Shown here piece by piece: positions 33,999 to 41,957 of a DNA stretch of 64,000 nucleotides. The stretch's first letter is position 1. Each line of letters opens with the position of its first letter. The notes beneath the pieces were generated by a model. It made no database searches. It saw nothing but the letters and a program-made list of their open reading frames with translations, and was not told where the DNA came from. The stretch lies in contig CAZKBH010000023.1 in assembly GCA_964550795.1 (NCBI GenBank), forward strand, positions 7,863 to 71,862, in the 5' to 3' direction. The position numbers and the translations under genes were made by a program. The DNA is from M3007 sp964550795 (lineage in GTDB: Bacteria > Bacteroidota > Bacteroidia > Chitinophagales > Saprospiraceae).

Positions 33999-35189
33999 CT
34001 ACTGAAACACGCGCACGTAATCCACAATCATCCGTTGTGGGAAGTTGGTGGTTGCATCCGGGCTACCCGGCCAATTTCCGCCTACAGCGATGTTAAAAAT
34101 GAAGAAAAAATCATTGTTGAACGGATACGCCGCAGGCACGATATCGGCCACAGTAATTTGATAAAACTGCACATCGTCTAACAACCAGACAATTTTATTC
34201 TCCTCCCAAATGATGGAAAACACGTGGAATTCATCGCTAAATTTAGCGGTTCCCGCCAATGCAACGGAATTTCCGATGTACTGATGTTGACTATTGTTGG
34301 CCCCAAAATGCACCGTTCCGTGAATTCGATTGGGCTGATTACCAATGAGTTCCATGATGTCAATTTCGCCACAAGCGGGCCAGTTGACCGTGCTGATGTT
34401 CCCGCCGAGCATCCAAAGGGCGGGCCAAATGCCCTGACCTTCCGGCAACGCTGCGCGAATGTCAACCCGCCCGAATTTGAACTCTTTTTTTCCCTTGGTA
34501 ATGAGTCGGGAGGAGGTGTACGCTGCACCGCCAAAGTTCTCCCTGCGCGCTTCTATGACCAGGTGCCCATCGTGCAAAAGGGTATTCTCCGGGCGATAAT
34601 ATTGAAGTTCGTTGTTGCCCCAGCCACTAGCCCCGATTTCAAAAGTCCAGTCGTTTAAATTCAGGGAATTTCCGCTGAATTCATCCCTCCAGACCAGTGT
34701 TTTGCCGGGGTAGTTATCGGGTGTGGAGTAGCCGCTTGCCGGGATATTGAAAGGATTGGGCGCGTCGTCGTTGAGGATCGTGCCTGTCGCACGTGCGCGG
34801 GCCAAGGTGGCGTTCACGGGATTGAGCAGCAATACGATAAATCTTTCATCCGGTTCCTGTACGGCATCGCCTTTGATGGTGATTACGATGTTTTTTTCGG
34901 TTTCACCGGCCAAAAAGACCAGTTCGCCGTCAATTTCACCTACATAATCCAGGCCTGATTTTGCGGTGCTGTCAAGGGTTGCATAGTTCACCAGCACGTT
35001 GCTAGCGGAAGCCGCCGAAAGCGTGACTTTAAAACTGATACTGCCCACTGTATTCCCTTCTGCAACCGATGCGTCCGCAATGGAAAGCGTTGGAAGGACT
35101 GTTCGGACTGGTTCATCCTCTTTTTTACAAGCCGAAATGATGAATACACTGGCCAAAAACAGGGCCGCGAAATTTTTTAAAAACGTCAT
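33999..35189 (-). CDS. GH16 beta-glucanase lipoprotein with Calx-beta domain
   Basis: The 396-residue protein begins with a lipoprotein signal (FLASVFIISACKKEDE, lipid-bearing Cys near residue 21). A Calx-beta domain covers about residues 36-145 (SIADASVAEGNTVGSISFKVTL to ARATGTILNDDAP). The GH16 catalytic domain follows, with SRLITKGKKEFKFGRVDIRAALP and the active site GEIDIMELIG holding the nucleophile and acid-base glutamates, and ends FPQRMIVDYVRVFQ. The EIDIME form is typical of endo-beta-1,3-glucanases (laminarinases). It is the last gene of the Sus-type operon and lies 23 bp after the other GH16 gene. Confidence 0.92.
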   Translation of the reverse strand: MTFLKNFAALFLASVFIISACKKEDEPVRTVLPTLSIADASVAEGNTVGSISFKVTLSAASASNVLVNYATLDSTAKSGLDYVGEIDGELVFLAGETEKNIVITIKGDAVQEPDERFIVLLLNPVNATLARARATGTILNDDAPNPFNIPASGYSTPDNYPGKTLVWRDEFSGNSLNLNDWTFEIGASGWGNNELQYYRPENTLLHDGHLVIEARRENFGGAAYTSSRLITKGKKEFKFGRVDIRAALPEGQGIWPALWMLGGNISTVNWPACGEIDIMELIGNQPNRIHGTVHFGANNSQHQYIGNSVALAGTAKFSDEFHVFSIIWEENKIVWLLDDVQFYQITVADIVPAAYPFNNDFFFIFNIAVGGNWPGSPDATTNFPQRMIVDYVRVFQ

Positions 35190-35212
35190 GTTGTGGTTGT
35201 TTTAAAATTTGC

Positions 35213-36040
35213 TCAATACGCATATACCCGAACATAATCTACCTCCATTCGTTGCGGCCAGATTGTTTCATCCACACCTTTTGCCCCGCCCCAGTTGCCA
35301 CCCACGGCCAAATTCAGAATCAGGTGAAAACGTTGATCAAAGGGCCACTCCTGATGGGTTTTATTCGGGTTGAGAACGGTATTGTACCGCGCATCATCCA
35401 CAAAAAAATCCACCCGATCAGGCCGCCATTCCATTGCATACACATGGAATTCAGTTGCTACATCCGTCAGCACAATAGAGCGCGTGTTTTCCGTGCCTTT
35501 GCTATTCGTGAATGCATAAGAATGCGCCGTGGAATACACCATATTGGGTTCATAACCAACGTGTTCCATGATGTCAACCTCTCCGCTGTGGGGCCATCCG
35601 CCGTATTTCCAATCGGTGGGCAACATCCAAAAAGCCGCCCAGGTGCCCCGTCCCACCGGGCATTTAATCCGCGCTTCAATCCGGCCATACGTCCAGTCGC
35701 CTTTGTTTTTGGAAACAAGCCGAGCGGAGGTATAATTGCTGCCTTCCCACTTCTCACGGTGCGCTTCGATTAGGAGCAGGCCGTTTTCCACCCGGGCATT
35801 TTCCGCACGACGCAAGGTGTAGAACTCAAGCTCGTTGTTTCCCCAGCCACACAGATTCGGGCATCCCGTACCGTAGTCGTAGCTCCATTTGGTGCTGTCG
35901 GGCAATCCCGGCGTCTCAAATTCGTCCGCCCAAATGAGTTTTCGCTCAACAGGCTCAGGAACCGATTTTTTGGACAAGGTACAGTCCTGAAAAAGCCCAA
36001 AAACCGAGCAAAAAACACCCATTTTGATTAAAAAATGCAT
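35213..36040 (-). CDS. GH16 family endo-beta-1,3-glucanase, probable lipoprotein
   Basis: The 275-residue protein is a single GH16 domain. Its start (MGVFCSVFGLFQDCTLSKKS) suggests a lipoprotein signal with Cys near residue 20. Catalytic motif GEVDIMEHVG, the upstream SARLVSKNKGDWTYGRIEARIKCP and the closing WPQRMEVDYVRVYAY all match laminarinase-type GH16. It is about 30% similar in pattern to the neighbour at 33999-35189 but lacks the Calx-beta domain. Two GH16 enzymes in tandem suggest complementary cuts on beta-1,3- or mixed-linkage glucans. It lies 11 bp after the PKD lipoprotein gene. Confidence 0.92.
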   Translation of the reverse strand: MHFLIKMGVFCSVFGLFQDCTLSKKSVPEPVERKLIWADEFETPGLPDSTKWSYDYGTGCPNLCGWGNNELEFYTLRRAENARVENGLLLIEAHREKWEGSNYTSARLVSKNKGDWTYGRIEARIKCPVGRGTWAAFWMLPTDWKYGGWPHSGEVDIMEHVGYEPNMVYSTAHSYAFTNSKGTENTRSIVLTDVATEFHVYAMEWRPDRVDFFVDDARYNTVLNPNKTHQEWPFDQRFHLILNLAVGGNWGGAKGVDETIWPQRMEVDYVRVYAY

Positions 36041-36051
36041 GATTTAGTGCA

Positions 36052-36882
36052 TCAGATTTTCAACAGGGTGAATTCAAACCAACCTGTTCCGGGCGTCCCG
36101 TTTTGATTCTTGATAGGCGAGCGCAATACCAACTCTGTTTCGGTCAAAGTTGCGATGTCGTACACCGGCCCTGAGTCCCAGGTGCCAATAAAGGCACCCA
36201 TCGGCAAGATGATTTGATCCAAACCGCCATCTCCAGTTCCCTTGGAAATCAACCAGGTGTGGTTGGTCGGCGGCGTAAACGGCACAGCGGTATAGCCGGC
36301 CCAAGGATCAACGGTCAGGCCATTGTTCTCGTACTGGAACCTGGAACCTTCAAAATAAAAGCAAAACTGGTCGTCGTACTGTGCATCCTGTAGGCCGTTT
36401 ACGGGAGATTTATACCATTCGCTGGAGCCAGGCACTGGTCCTACCCGAATCGCCTCCGCAGCGTGGGTGAAAGTCCAACATTTGCCAGGAGCCTCACAGT
36501 CGCCAGTCAACAAACTAATCATGGGGTCGCAAAGGGCCGTTGCATCGTTGGTGATGTTGACCACCTGGCTGCTTTGAGACACCCCACCACCACCTTCGCC
36601 TGCGGCAAAAAGGGTGATGACGTAGCTACCGGCAGTGGTATAAAACACGGTGTCTACCGCGCGTTTCGAGCGAACCGGAATACCGCCCGGAAAATCATAA
36701 GTCTGGTCAAAAAAGCCCGGGGATAGGTTTCTGACAATAACCCGGTTGGAATCACCGCTCACGAATTCCACCGAAAACATGGGCGGAGCTGGCTGGCCTG
36801 GCAAGTTTACATCCTCCTCTTCAAAAGGAGTGCAGGCTGCAAAAGCCAAGAAACATAGGAGCAAGGGAAGTATATTTTTCAT
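36052..36882 (-). CDS. PKD-domain surface lipoprotein (SusE/F-position glycan-binding protein)
   Basis: The 276-residue protein has a lipoprotein signal (LPLLLCFLAFAACTPFEEED, Cys at about residue 17). A PKD-like domain follows (FSVEFVSGDSNRVIVRNLSPGFFDQTYDFPGGIPVRSKRAVDTVF to the SYVITLFAAGEGGGG strand) and then a C-terminal beta-rich domain of about 150 residues (GKCWTFTHAAEAIRVGPVPGSSEWYKSPVNGLQDAQYDDQFCF). This C-terminal layout recurs in glycan-binding lipoproteins encoded after SusD. Position suggests it binds the glucan at the cell surface; no catalytic residues are recognised. Confidence 0.8.
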   Translation of the reverse strand: MKNILPLLLCFLAFAACTPFEEEDVNLPGQPAPPMFSVEFVSGDSNRVIVRNLSPGFFDQTYDFPGGIPVRSKRAVDTVFYTTAGSYVITLFAAGEGGGGVSQSSQVVNITNDATALCDPMISLLTGDCEAPGKCWTFTHAAEAIRVGPVPGSSEWYKSPVNGLQDAQYDDQFCFYFEGSRFQYENNGLTVDPWAGYTAVPFTPPTNHTWLISKGTGDGGLDQIILPMGAFIGTWDSGPVYDIATLTETELVLRSPIKNQNGTPGTGWFEFTLLKI

Positions 36883-36919
36883 ACGTGTTGAATGTGTTGA
36901 AAGGTTGAGAGGTTGAGGG

Positions 36920-36987
36920 TTTACCCGCCGTAGTTTTAGCGAAGGAGGGAAGGTTTACCCTCCTTCGCTAAAGCTACGGCAGGTAAA
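36920..36987. repeat. Inverted repeat with 30-bp arms after susD
   Basis: Arms 36920-36949 and 36958-36987 match at 28 of 30 positions around AAGGTTTA. The right arm touches the susD stop region. The hairpin lies between susD and the PKD lipoprotein gene and could attenuate or protect the downstream mRNA. Confidence 0.85.
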
Positions 36988-38502
36988 CTAGTTGTACCCC
37001 GGGTTTTGCACAATGGCGCCGTTTGTGGCTTGAATCTGTGACTGCGGGATCGGGAACAGATTGTGCACGCCTTCCTGATAACCCAATGGACCCAGCACAG
37101 CCTGCCCTCTTCCCGTGCGCACCACATCAAAGAACCGGTGGCCTTCCAAGCCCAGTTCGATGCGGCGTTCGCGGTAAATCGCGTTGAGCAGCGCCTGGCC
37201 TGAAGCGGTGATATCTGGCAGGATGTTGGTATCATTGGCTCTGGCACGTGCCCGAACCCGGTTCAGGGAGGTACGCGCAGCGCCCTCGTTGCTGTTTTGT
37301 GCGGCGGCTTCTGCATGCATCAGCAGGACGTCCGAAAAACGTATCACCCGGTCGTTGGCGCCCCCATTTGGGTTCACATCACCAAATGGCGCATCCTCAT
37401 TTTTGTAAGTGAAGTATTTTTTCGGGTAATAATCGTAGTCATAACCGCCCGTGGCTTCTTTGGTAAAAATGCCCCGGTCGCCCATGGCGTCTCCTTCGCG
37501 GAATACGGTGCTTTTTAGACGTGGATCTTCAAACCCTTCTACAAAAAATTCCTGTACAAAATCCTCCGTCGGAATGTTGAAACCAAAACCCTCGAATTGG
37601 CCACGCGCCCGTTGGAAAACAGGCGTAAACGTGCCCTCGTTGGCGTTGTTTTTGCCCCAGTTGCCGCCCGAAGCATTCATGTACTGAATTTCAAAAACAG
37701 ACTCAGCATTGTTTTCTCCAGCCAGCGTAAAGATGCTTGCATAATCTGCAACCAATTGATATTCATTGGATTGAATCACCTCGTTGGCTATGGCTTCAGC
37801 TTCTGCCCAGCGTTTTTGCCAAAGATAACTTTTGGCCAAAAGTGCCTGTGCAGCCCCCTTGGTCGCACGACCCAGATCCGCACCTGCATAACCGCTTCTC
37901 GGCGGAAGACTCGCTGCAGCCGCTTTCAAATCTGATTCAATGAGCGCCCAAACTTGGGCTACATCCGCACGGGGAAGGTTGTACTCACTCGGCGCCAGCA
38001 GCCGGTCGGCCAAAGGAACGCCTCCAAAAATAGTAGCCAAATTGTAGAAAAACCAGGCCCGGATAAAATGGGCTTCACCCAAAATTCGAGCCTTGAGCGT
38101 GGCATCCATTTCGATGCCTGGAACCCGAGCCAATACCACATTTGCGCGGTAAATTCCTTCGTAATTTGCGCCCCACTCACTTTCCAGATTTTCGGTGTTT
38201 GTAGGTCCACGGAAGGTTTCAAGTTGCAGAATTTCATTCGCATCGTTGTCGCCCGAACCGCCCTTGATGGCGTCGTCCGACATCACATCACCCCAGAACC
38301 AGCGGAAGTGTCCTGCCGGTGAAAGCTCAAACTGAAGTGTTGCATACGCCGCATTGACGGCCGCAATGGCATCTTGAGGGGTACGGTAAAAGTTCTCCTC
38401 GCTGGCCCCCACGAGCTGTTTGCGATCCAGAAAATCTTTTTGGCAGGCACTCGGAAACAAAGCCGCCAACGCAATGACAATGAGTAATGTATGTTTTTTC
38501 AT
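36988..38502 (-). CDS. susD: SusD-like outer-membrane glycan-binding lipoprotein
   Basis: The 504-residue lipoprotein (KKHTLLIVIALAALFPSACQKDFLDRKQ, lipid Cys near residue 20) partners a SusC transporter as its lid. SusD family signatures are the N-terminal EENFYRTPQDAIAAVNAAYATLQ, the TPR-like helices (EAHFIRAWFFYNLATIFGGVPLADR), and the C-terminal RFSDVLLMHAEAAAQ, LLNAIYRERRIELGLEGHRFFDVVRTG and FPIPQSQIQATNGAIVQNPGY motifs. The start is ATG 38500-38502; the longer frame would read through the GTTCCGG palindromes. Immediately downstream are the PKD lipoprotein and both GH16 genes, which indicates a beta-1,3-glucan locus. Confidence 0.94.
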   Translation of the reverse strand: MKKHTLLIVIALAALFPSACQKDFLDRKQLVGASEENFYRTPQDAIAAVNAAYATLQFELSPAGHFRWFWGDVMSDDAIKGGSGDNDANEILQLETFRGPTNTENLESEWGANYEGIYRANVVLARVPGIEMDATLKARILGEAHFIRAWFFYNLATIFGGVPLADRLLAPSEYNLPRADVAQVWALIESDLKAAAASLPPRSGYAGADLGRATKGAAQALLAKSYLWQKRWAEAEAIANEVIQSNEYQLVADYASIFTLAGENNAESVFEIQYMNASGGNWGKNNANEGTFTPVFQRARGQFEGFGFNIPTEDFVQEFFVEGFEDPRLKSTVFREGDAMGDRGIFTKEATGGYDYDYYPKKYFTYKNEDAPFGDVNPNGGANDRVIRFSDVLLMHAEAAAQNSNEGAARTSLNRVRARARANDTNILPDITASGQALLNAIYRERRIELGLEGHRFFDVVRTGRGQAVLGPLGYQEGVHNLFPIPQSQIQATNGAIVQNPGYN

Positions 38503-38518
38503 GTTTTTTATTTGTAAC

Positions 38519-38627
38519 CCGGAACGCTGTTCCGGGGAGAAATTGTAAACCGGAACAGCGTTCCGGCAGTGTGTGTATTCCGGAACAGTGTTCCGGGGAG
38601 AAATTGTAACCCGGAACAGCGTTCCGG
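38519..38627. repeat. Four evenly spaced 17-bp palindromes between susC and susD
   Basis: CCGGAACGCTGTTCCGG-type palindromes lie at 38519-38535, 38550-38566, 38580-38596 and 38611-38627, giving a period of 30-31 bp. The linkers between copies 1-2 and 3-4 (GGAGAAATTGTAA) are alike, so the array may have arisen by tandem duplication. It fills most of the 133-bp gap after the susC stop codon. Confidence 0.9.
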
Positions 38628-38635
38628 GATACACC

Positions 38636-41600
38636 TTAAAACGTAACATTTACCCCTCCCAGCAGCACGCGTGCCTGTGGATAGAAGCCCCTGTCAACGC
38701 CCGCATTCAACGCGCCTCCGTAGGCACCGATTTCGGGATCCATGCCGGAGTATTTCGTGAAGGTGAACAGGTTTTGTGCAGAAACATATACCCGGAACTT
38801 CTCAAACTTCATCTTGTTCAATAAATTTGCTGGAAGCGAGTAGCCCAATTGCACGTTTTTCACCCGCATGTATGCACCATCTTCCACAAAACGATCGCTC
38901 ACACGGGCATTCTGGTTCGGATCAAGCAAATTGACCCGCGGCTCTGAGTTAGAGGTACCCGGACCCGTCCAGCGATTGAGCACCGAAACCGGGCGGTTTA
39001 CGTAGTTGAAATCGTAGCGCACCGTGCCGTTGTAAATTTCGTTTCCGTGCGTTCCTTGTAAAAAAATGCCCAGGTCAAAACCTTTGAATTCAAAATCGAA
39101 GGTGGCACCATAGACAATATCAGGCGAGGGGTTGCCAATGTACGTTTGGTCTTCCGATGTAATTCTTCCATCGCCGTTGAGGTCTTTGAAACGAATGTCG
39201 CCAGGGGCCGTGTTTTCGTTCTGGAACGCTGCACTTTCCACCTCTTGTTGGGTTTGGAAAATACCGTCAGTTACATATCCAAAAAACGAACCAATGGGTT
39301 GCCCAACTTCTGTTTTAGTCACATCGGCATTACCCGACTGGATGCGTCCGGCAAAAATTGGCTCACCACCCGCCCCAAGGCTGGTCACTTCGTTGTTTAC
39401 AAAAGCGATATTTCCCCCGATGCTGTACTTGAACGCGCGGTCGCGATTGCGATAGCTGGCCGAAAGTTCCAAGCCCCGGTTTTGAACACTCGCCACGTTG
39501 GTCACAGGTGCATTCGTGCCTGCAGTGAGCGGAATTGGAGCCGCGTACAACATGTCAAGGGTGTTTTTAATATAGGCATCGCCGCTCAGGGCTACGCGAC
39601 CCTCCCAAAACTCCGCATCTACCCCGAAATTGGTCTGTTCAATGGTTTCCCATTTTAAGTCCGGGTTTGCAGAAGTCAGGGCAACACTGCCATTGGTAAT
39701 GATCTGATCTTGACCGAAGGTGTAGTTTTGGCCAGAAAAAACGATGGTCGTATAGCCGTAGTTACCAATCTGGTCGTTGCCATTCCGTCCCCAGGAGGCG
39801 CGTAGTTTCAAGAAATTGACCAGATTACCACGCCAGAAATCTTCCCGGCTCATTACCCAACCCGCCGAAACAGAAGGGAAATAACCGAAGCGATTGTTTG
39901 CCCCGAATTTAGAGGAACCGTCCACCCGGAAGGTGGCGCTCAACAAGTATTTGTTGTCAAGTTCGTAGTTTGCCCGGCCAAAAAAGGAACGCCAGGCAGA
40001 TTCCTCCGCCCCGCCGTAGGCACTTTGCGAAGCAATTGGATCAATGGTATTGGAAATGAAGGCGTCTTTTGGATCGTTCGAAGGCAAATTGGTATTGGCG
40101 CCGCCGTTGAAATCATGGCGATTTTCGAGCACTGAAGTACCCGCAGTGAGGGCAATATCATGCCGTTGTGCGATAATTTTGTTCCAGGTCAATACATTTT
40201 CCCATTGCCAGTTTTTCCAGGTGTTGTTGTTGACGACCACGGAATTGACCAGTCGCCTTTCACCAGCAGGCGCGTCTGCGAGTATTGGATCGTTGCTTAG
40301 ATCAAACTTTGGGAAAAAGATGTCCTGTTTTGCAAAAGTTGCATCCACGTTGTAGGAAGAACGGAAGCTTAGGCCCTTCATCAGTTTGAATTCGGCAAAA
40401 ACGAGACCCACCACGCGGTCAGAATGCCAGCGGTCGAAGGTTTGCTCGATGGCGTTGACCGGGTTGGTAATATCGGTGTCCGAGTAACGCGAATACGCGA
40501 ACGTACCATCGGATTTACGCACAGGCGTGACGGGGTCCATGTTCAGCGCACGCGCCAGCGGGGTCACAAATTCATTGTTTTCCGGCAAGCCGTTGCGGGT
40601 CAGCGAGGTGAAATTGATGTTGGTGCCTACTGTCAACCAATCTTTCAATTCATTGGTACCGCTTGCGCGAACCGTGTAGCGTTGAAAACCTGCTTTATCG
40701 CCGCCGACGATACCGTTTTGATTAAAAACATTACCAGAGATCGCATAAGTGCCTTTTTCAGACCCTCCATTGAGGCTAAGTTGGTGGCTGCTCATGGGCG
40801 CATCATTAAAAATTGCACCGAGCCAATCTGTTCCTTCACCCAGTGTGGCCGGATTGGCAAATTCGGGGAGTGGCTTAACGCCTGCGGCCACATGCGCTTC
40901 GTTGGATAGGATGCCATATTCTCGGGCAGAAAGCAAATTGGTTTGTTTCCAGGGGCTTTGCATGCCAAAATATGCGTCGTAGCTGATTTTTCCAGCCTGG
41001 TTTTTCCGACCGGTTTTGGTGGTAATCAGCACCACCCCATTGCCACCGCGCGCGCCGTAAATCGCTGCAGAAGCGCCATCCTTCAGAATGTTGATGGACT
41101 CGATGTCGTTGGGATTGAGGAAATCCAGACCGCCCACCGGAATTCCATCCACAATATAAAGTGGATCTGAACTACCAATAGAGCTTGTTCCACGAATACG
41201 AACGGTGAGCGGACTGCCCGGCGATCCGCTGTTTTGAGCCACGGAAACCCCCGCAACCCGGCCTTGCAGCGCTTGTTCGGTGCGTAAAACGGGTAGTTCG
41301 GATATTTCCTCGGCGTTGATCGAAGATACCGCGCCGCTGATGCTGCTCCGTTTTTGAGCACCATAGCCAACTACTACAATTTCCTCCAGAATTGAATTGT
41401 TTTCCTGAAGTAACACCTTGATTTCCAACTGTTTGCCAACAGTAATTTCCTGCGGCAAGTAACCCGTGTAGGCAAAAACCAACACCGCGTCCTCACCAGG
41501 CACCTCCAATCGGAAACGGCCATCATAGTCTGAAATAGTTCCACGCGCCGCGCCTTTGAGCGAAACGGTCGCGCCAATGATTGGATCCCCGGAAGCCGCA

Positions 41601-41683
41601 TCCGTGATCTGCCCCGTTAGGGCGATCTGGGCAGCCGCTACCTGGGCGAGCAAAAGAAAGAGAAAGGGTAAATAGAGCTTCAT
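38636..41683 (-). CDS. susC: SusC-like TonB-dependent outer-membrane transporter
   Basis: The 1015-residue transporter imports oligosaccharides with the SusD lid. After the signal peptide comes a carboxypeptidase-regulatory-like domain (ALTGQITDAASGDPIIGATVSLKG). The plug then has a TonB-box-like NSILEEIVVVGYGAQKRSSISGAVSSINAEEI start and LRGRVAGVSVAQNSGSPGSPLTVRIRGTSSIGSSDPLYIVDGIPV-type sequence (seen as LQGRVAGV...). The barrel ends RVLLGGVNVTF with a terminal phenylalanine. Length is typical. It is the first gene of the Sus operon, and the T9SS carbohydrate-binding gene lies 274 bp upstream in the same direction. Confidence 0.95.
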   Translation of the reverse strand: MKLYLPFLFLLLAQVAAAQIALTGQITDAASGDPIIGATVSLKGAARGTISDYDGRFRLEVPGEDAVLVFAYTGYLPQEITVGKQLEIKVLLQENNSILEEIVVVGYGAQKRSSISGAVSSINAEEISELPVLRTEQALQGRVAGVSVAQNSGSPGSPLTVRIRGTSSIGSSDPLYIVDGIPVGGLDFLNPNDIESINILKDGASAAIYGARGGNGVVLITTKTGRKNQAGKISYDAYFGMQSPWKQTNLLSAREYGILSNEAHVAAGVKPLPEFANPATLGEGTDWLGAIFNDAPMSSHQLSLNGGSEKGTYAISGNVFNQNGIVGGDKAGFQRYTVRASGTNELKDWLTVGTNINFTSLTRNGLPENNEFVTPLARALNMDPVTPVRKSDGTFAYSRYSDTDITNPVNAIEQTFDRWHSDRVVGLVFAEFKLMKGLSFRSSYNVDATFAKQDIFFPKFDLSNDPILADAPAGERRLVNSVVVNNNTWKNWQWENVLTWNKIIAQRHDIALTAGTSVLENRHDFNGGANTNLPSNDPKDAFISNTIDPIASQSAYGGAEESAWRSFFGRANYELDNKYLLSATFRVDGSSKFGANNRFGYFPSVSAGWVMSREDFWRGNLVNFLKLRASWGRNGNDQIGNYGYTTIVFSGQNYTFGQDQIITNGSVALTSANPDLKWETIEQTNFGVDAEFWEGRVALSGDAYIKNTLDMLYAAPIPLTAGTNAPVTNVASVQNRGLELSASYRNRDRAFKYSIGGNIAFVNNEVTSLGAGGEPIFAGRIQSGNADVTKTEVGQPIGSFFGYVTDGIFQTQQEVESAAFQNENTAPGDIRFKDLNGDGRITSEDQTYIGNPSPDIVYGATFDFEFKGFDLGIFLQGTHGNEIYNGTVRYDFNYVNRPVSVLNRWTGPGTSNSEPRVNLLDPNQNARVSDRFVEDGAYMRVKNVQLGYSLPANLLNKMKFEKFRVYVSAQNLFTFTKYSGMDPEIGAYGGALNAGVDRGFYPQARVLLGGVNVTF

Positions 41684-41762
41684 AAATAGGATGGTTTGAA
41701 AATGCGAATCTGAATGTGTCTCTCACAAGTGGCATGCATACTTTGGACATTTCTACTTTTGA

Positions 41763-41794
41763 GACCTATATGGTTTTTAGAAACCTTATAGGTC
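41763..41794. repeat. Palindrome GACCTATATGG...CCTTATAGGTC upstream of susC
   Basis: Fourteen-base arms with one mismatch surround TTAG. It is a sibling of the palindrome at 23852-23881. Confidence 0.75.
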
Positions 41795-41824
41795 TGGAAG
41801 CAAAACAAAAATTGCCATTAGTAT

Positions 41825-41936
41825 GGTGGCATGGCCTTCAGGCCGTCGGGAAGTGCACCATTTATGGCGCAGAAGTATAAGTATATCTAAAGGGCGTAAA
41901 CGCCCTTTATCCCGACGGCTTGAAGGCCATACCACC
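41825..41936. repeat. Nested inverted repeat upstream of susC
   Basis: Outer arms 41825-41851 and 41910-41936 match at 25 of 27 positions. Inside lies a second hairpin AAAGGGCG-TAAA-CGCCCTTT at about 41890-41909. It follows the stop codon of the T9SS protein gene by about 20 bp, so it may separate that gene from the susC operon. Confidence 0.8.
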
Positions 41937-41957
41937 ACTCAAAAAGCCCCCCAGCAA

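Noticed and set aside
38519..38627. Short CRISPR-like array
   Set aside because: The units are 17-bp palindromes with 13-14 bp linkers, two of which are alike. There are no cas genes; CRISPR repeats and spacers are longer and spacers differ.
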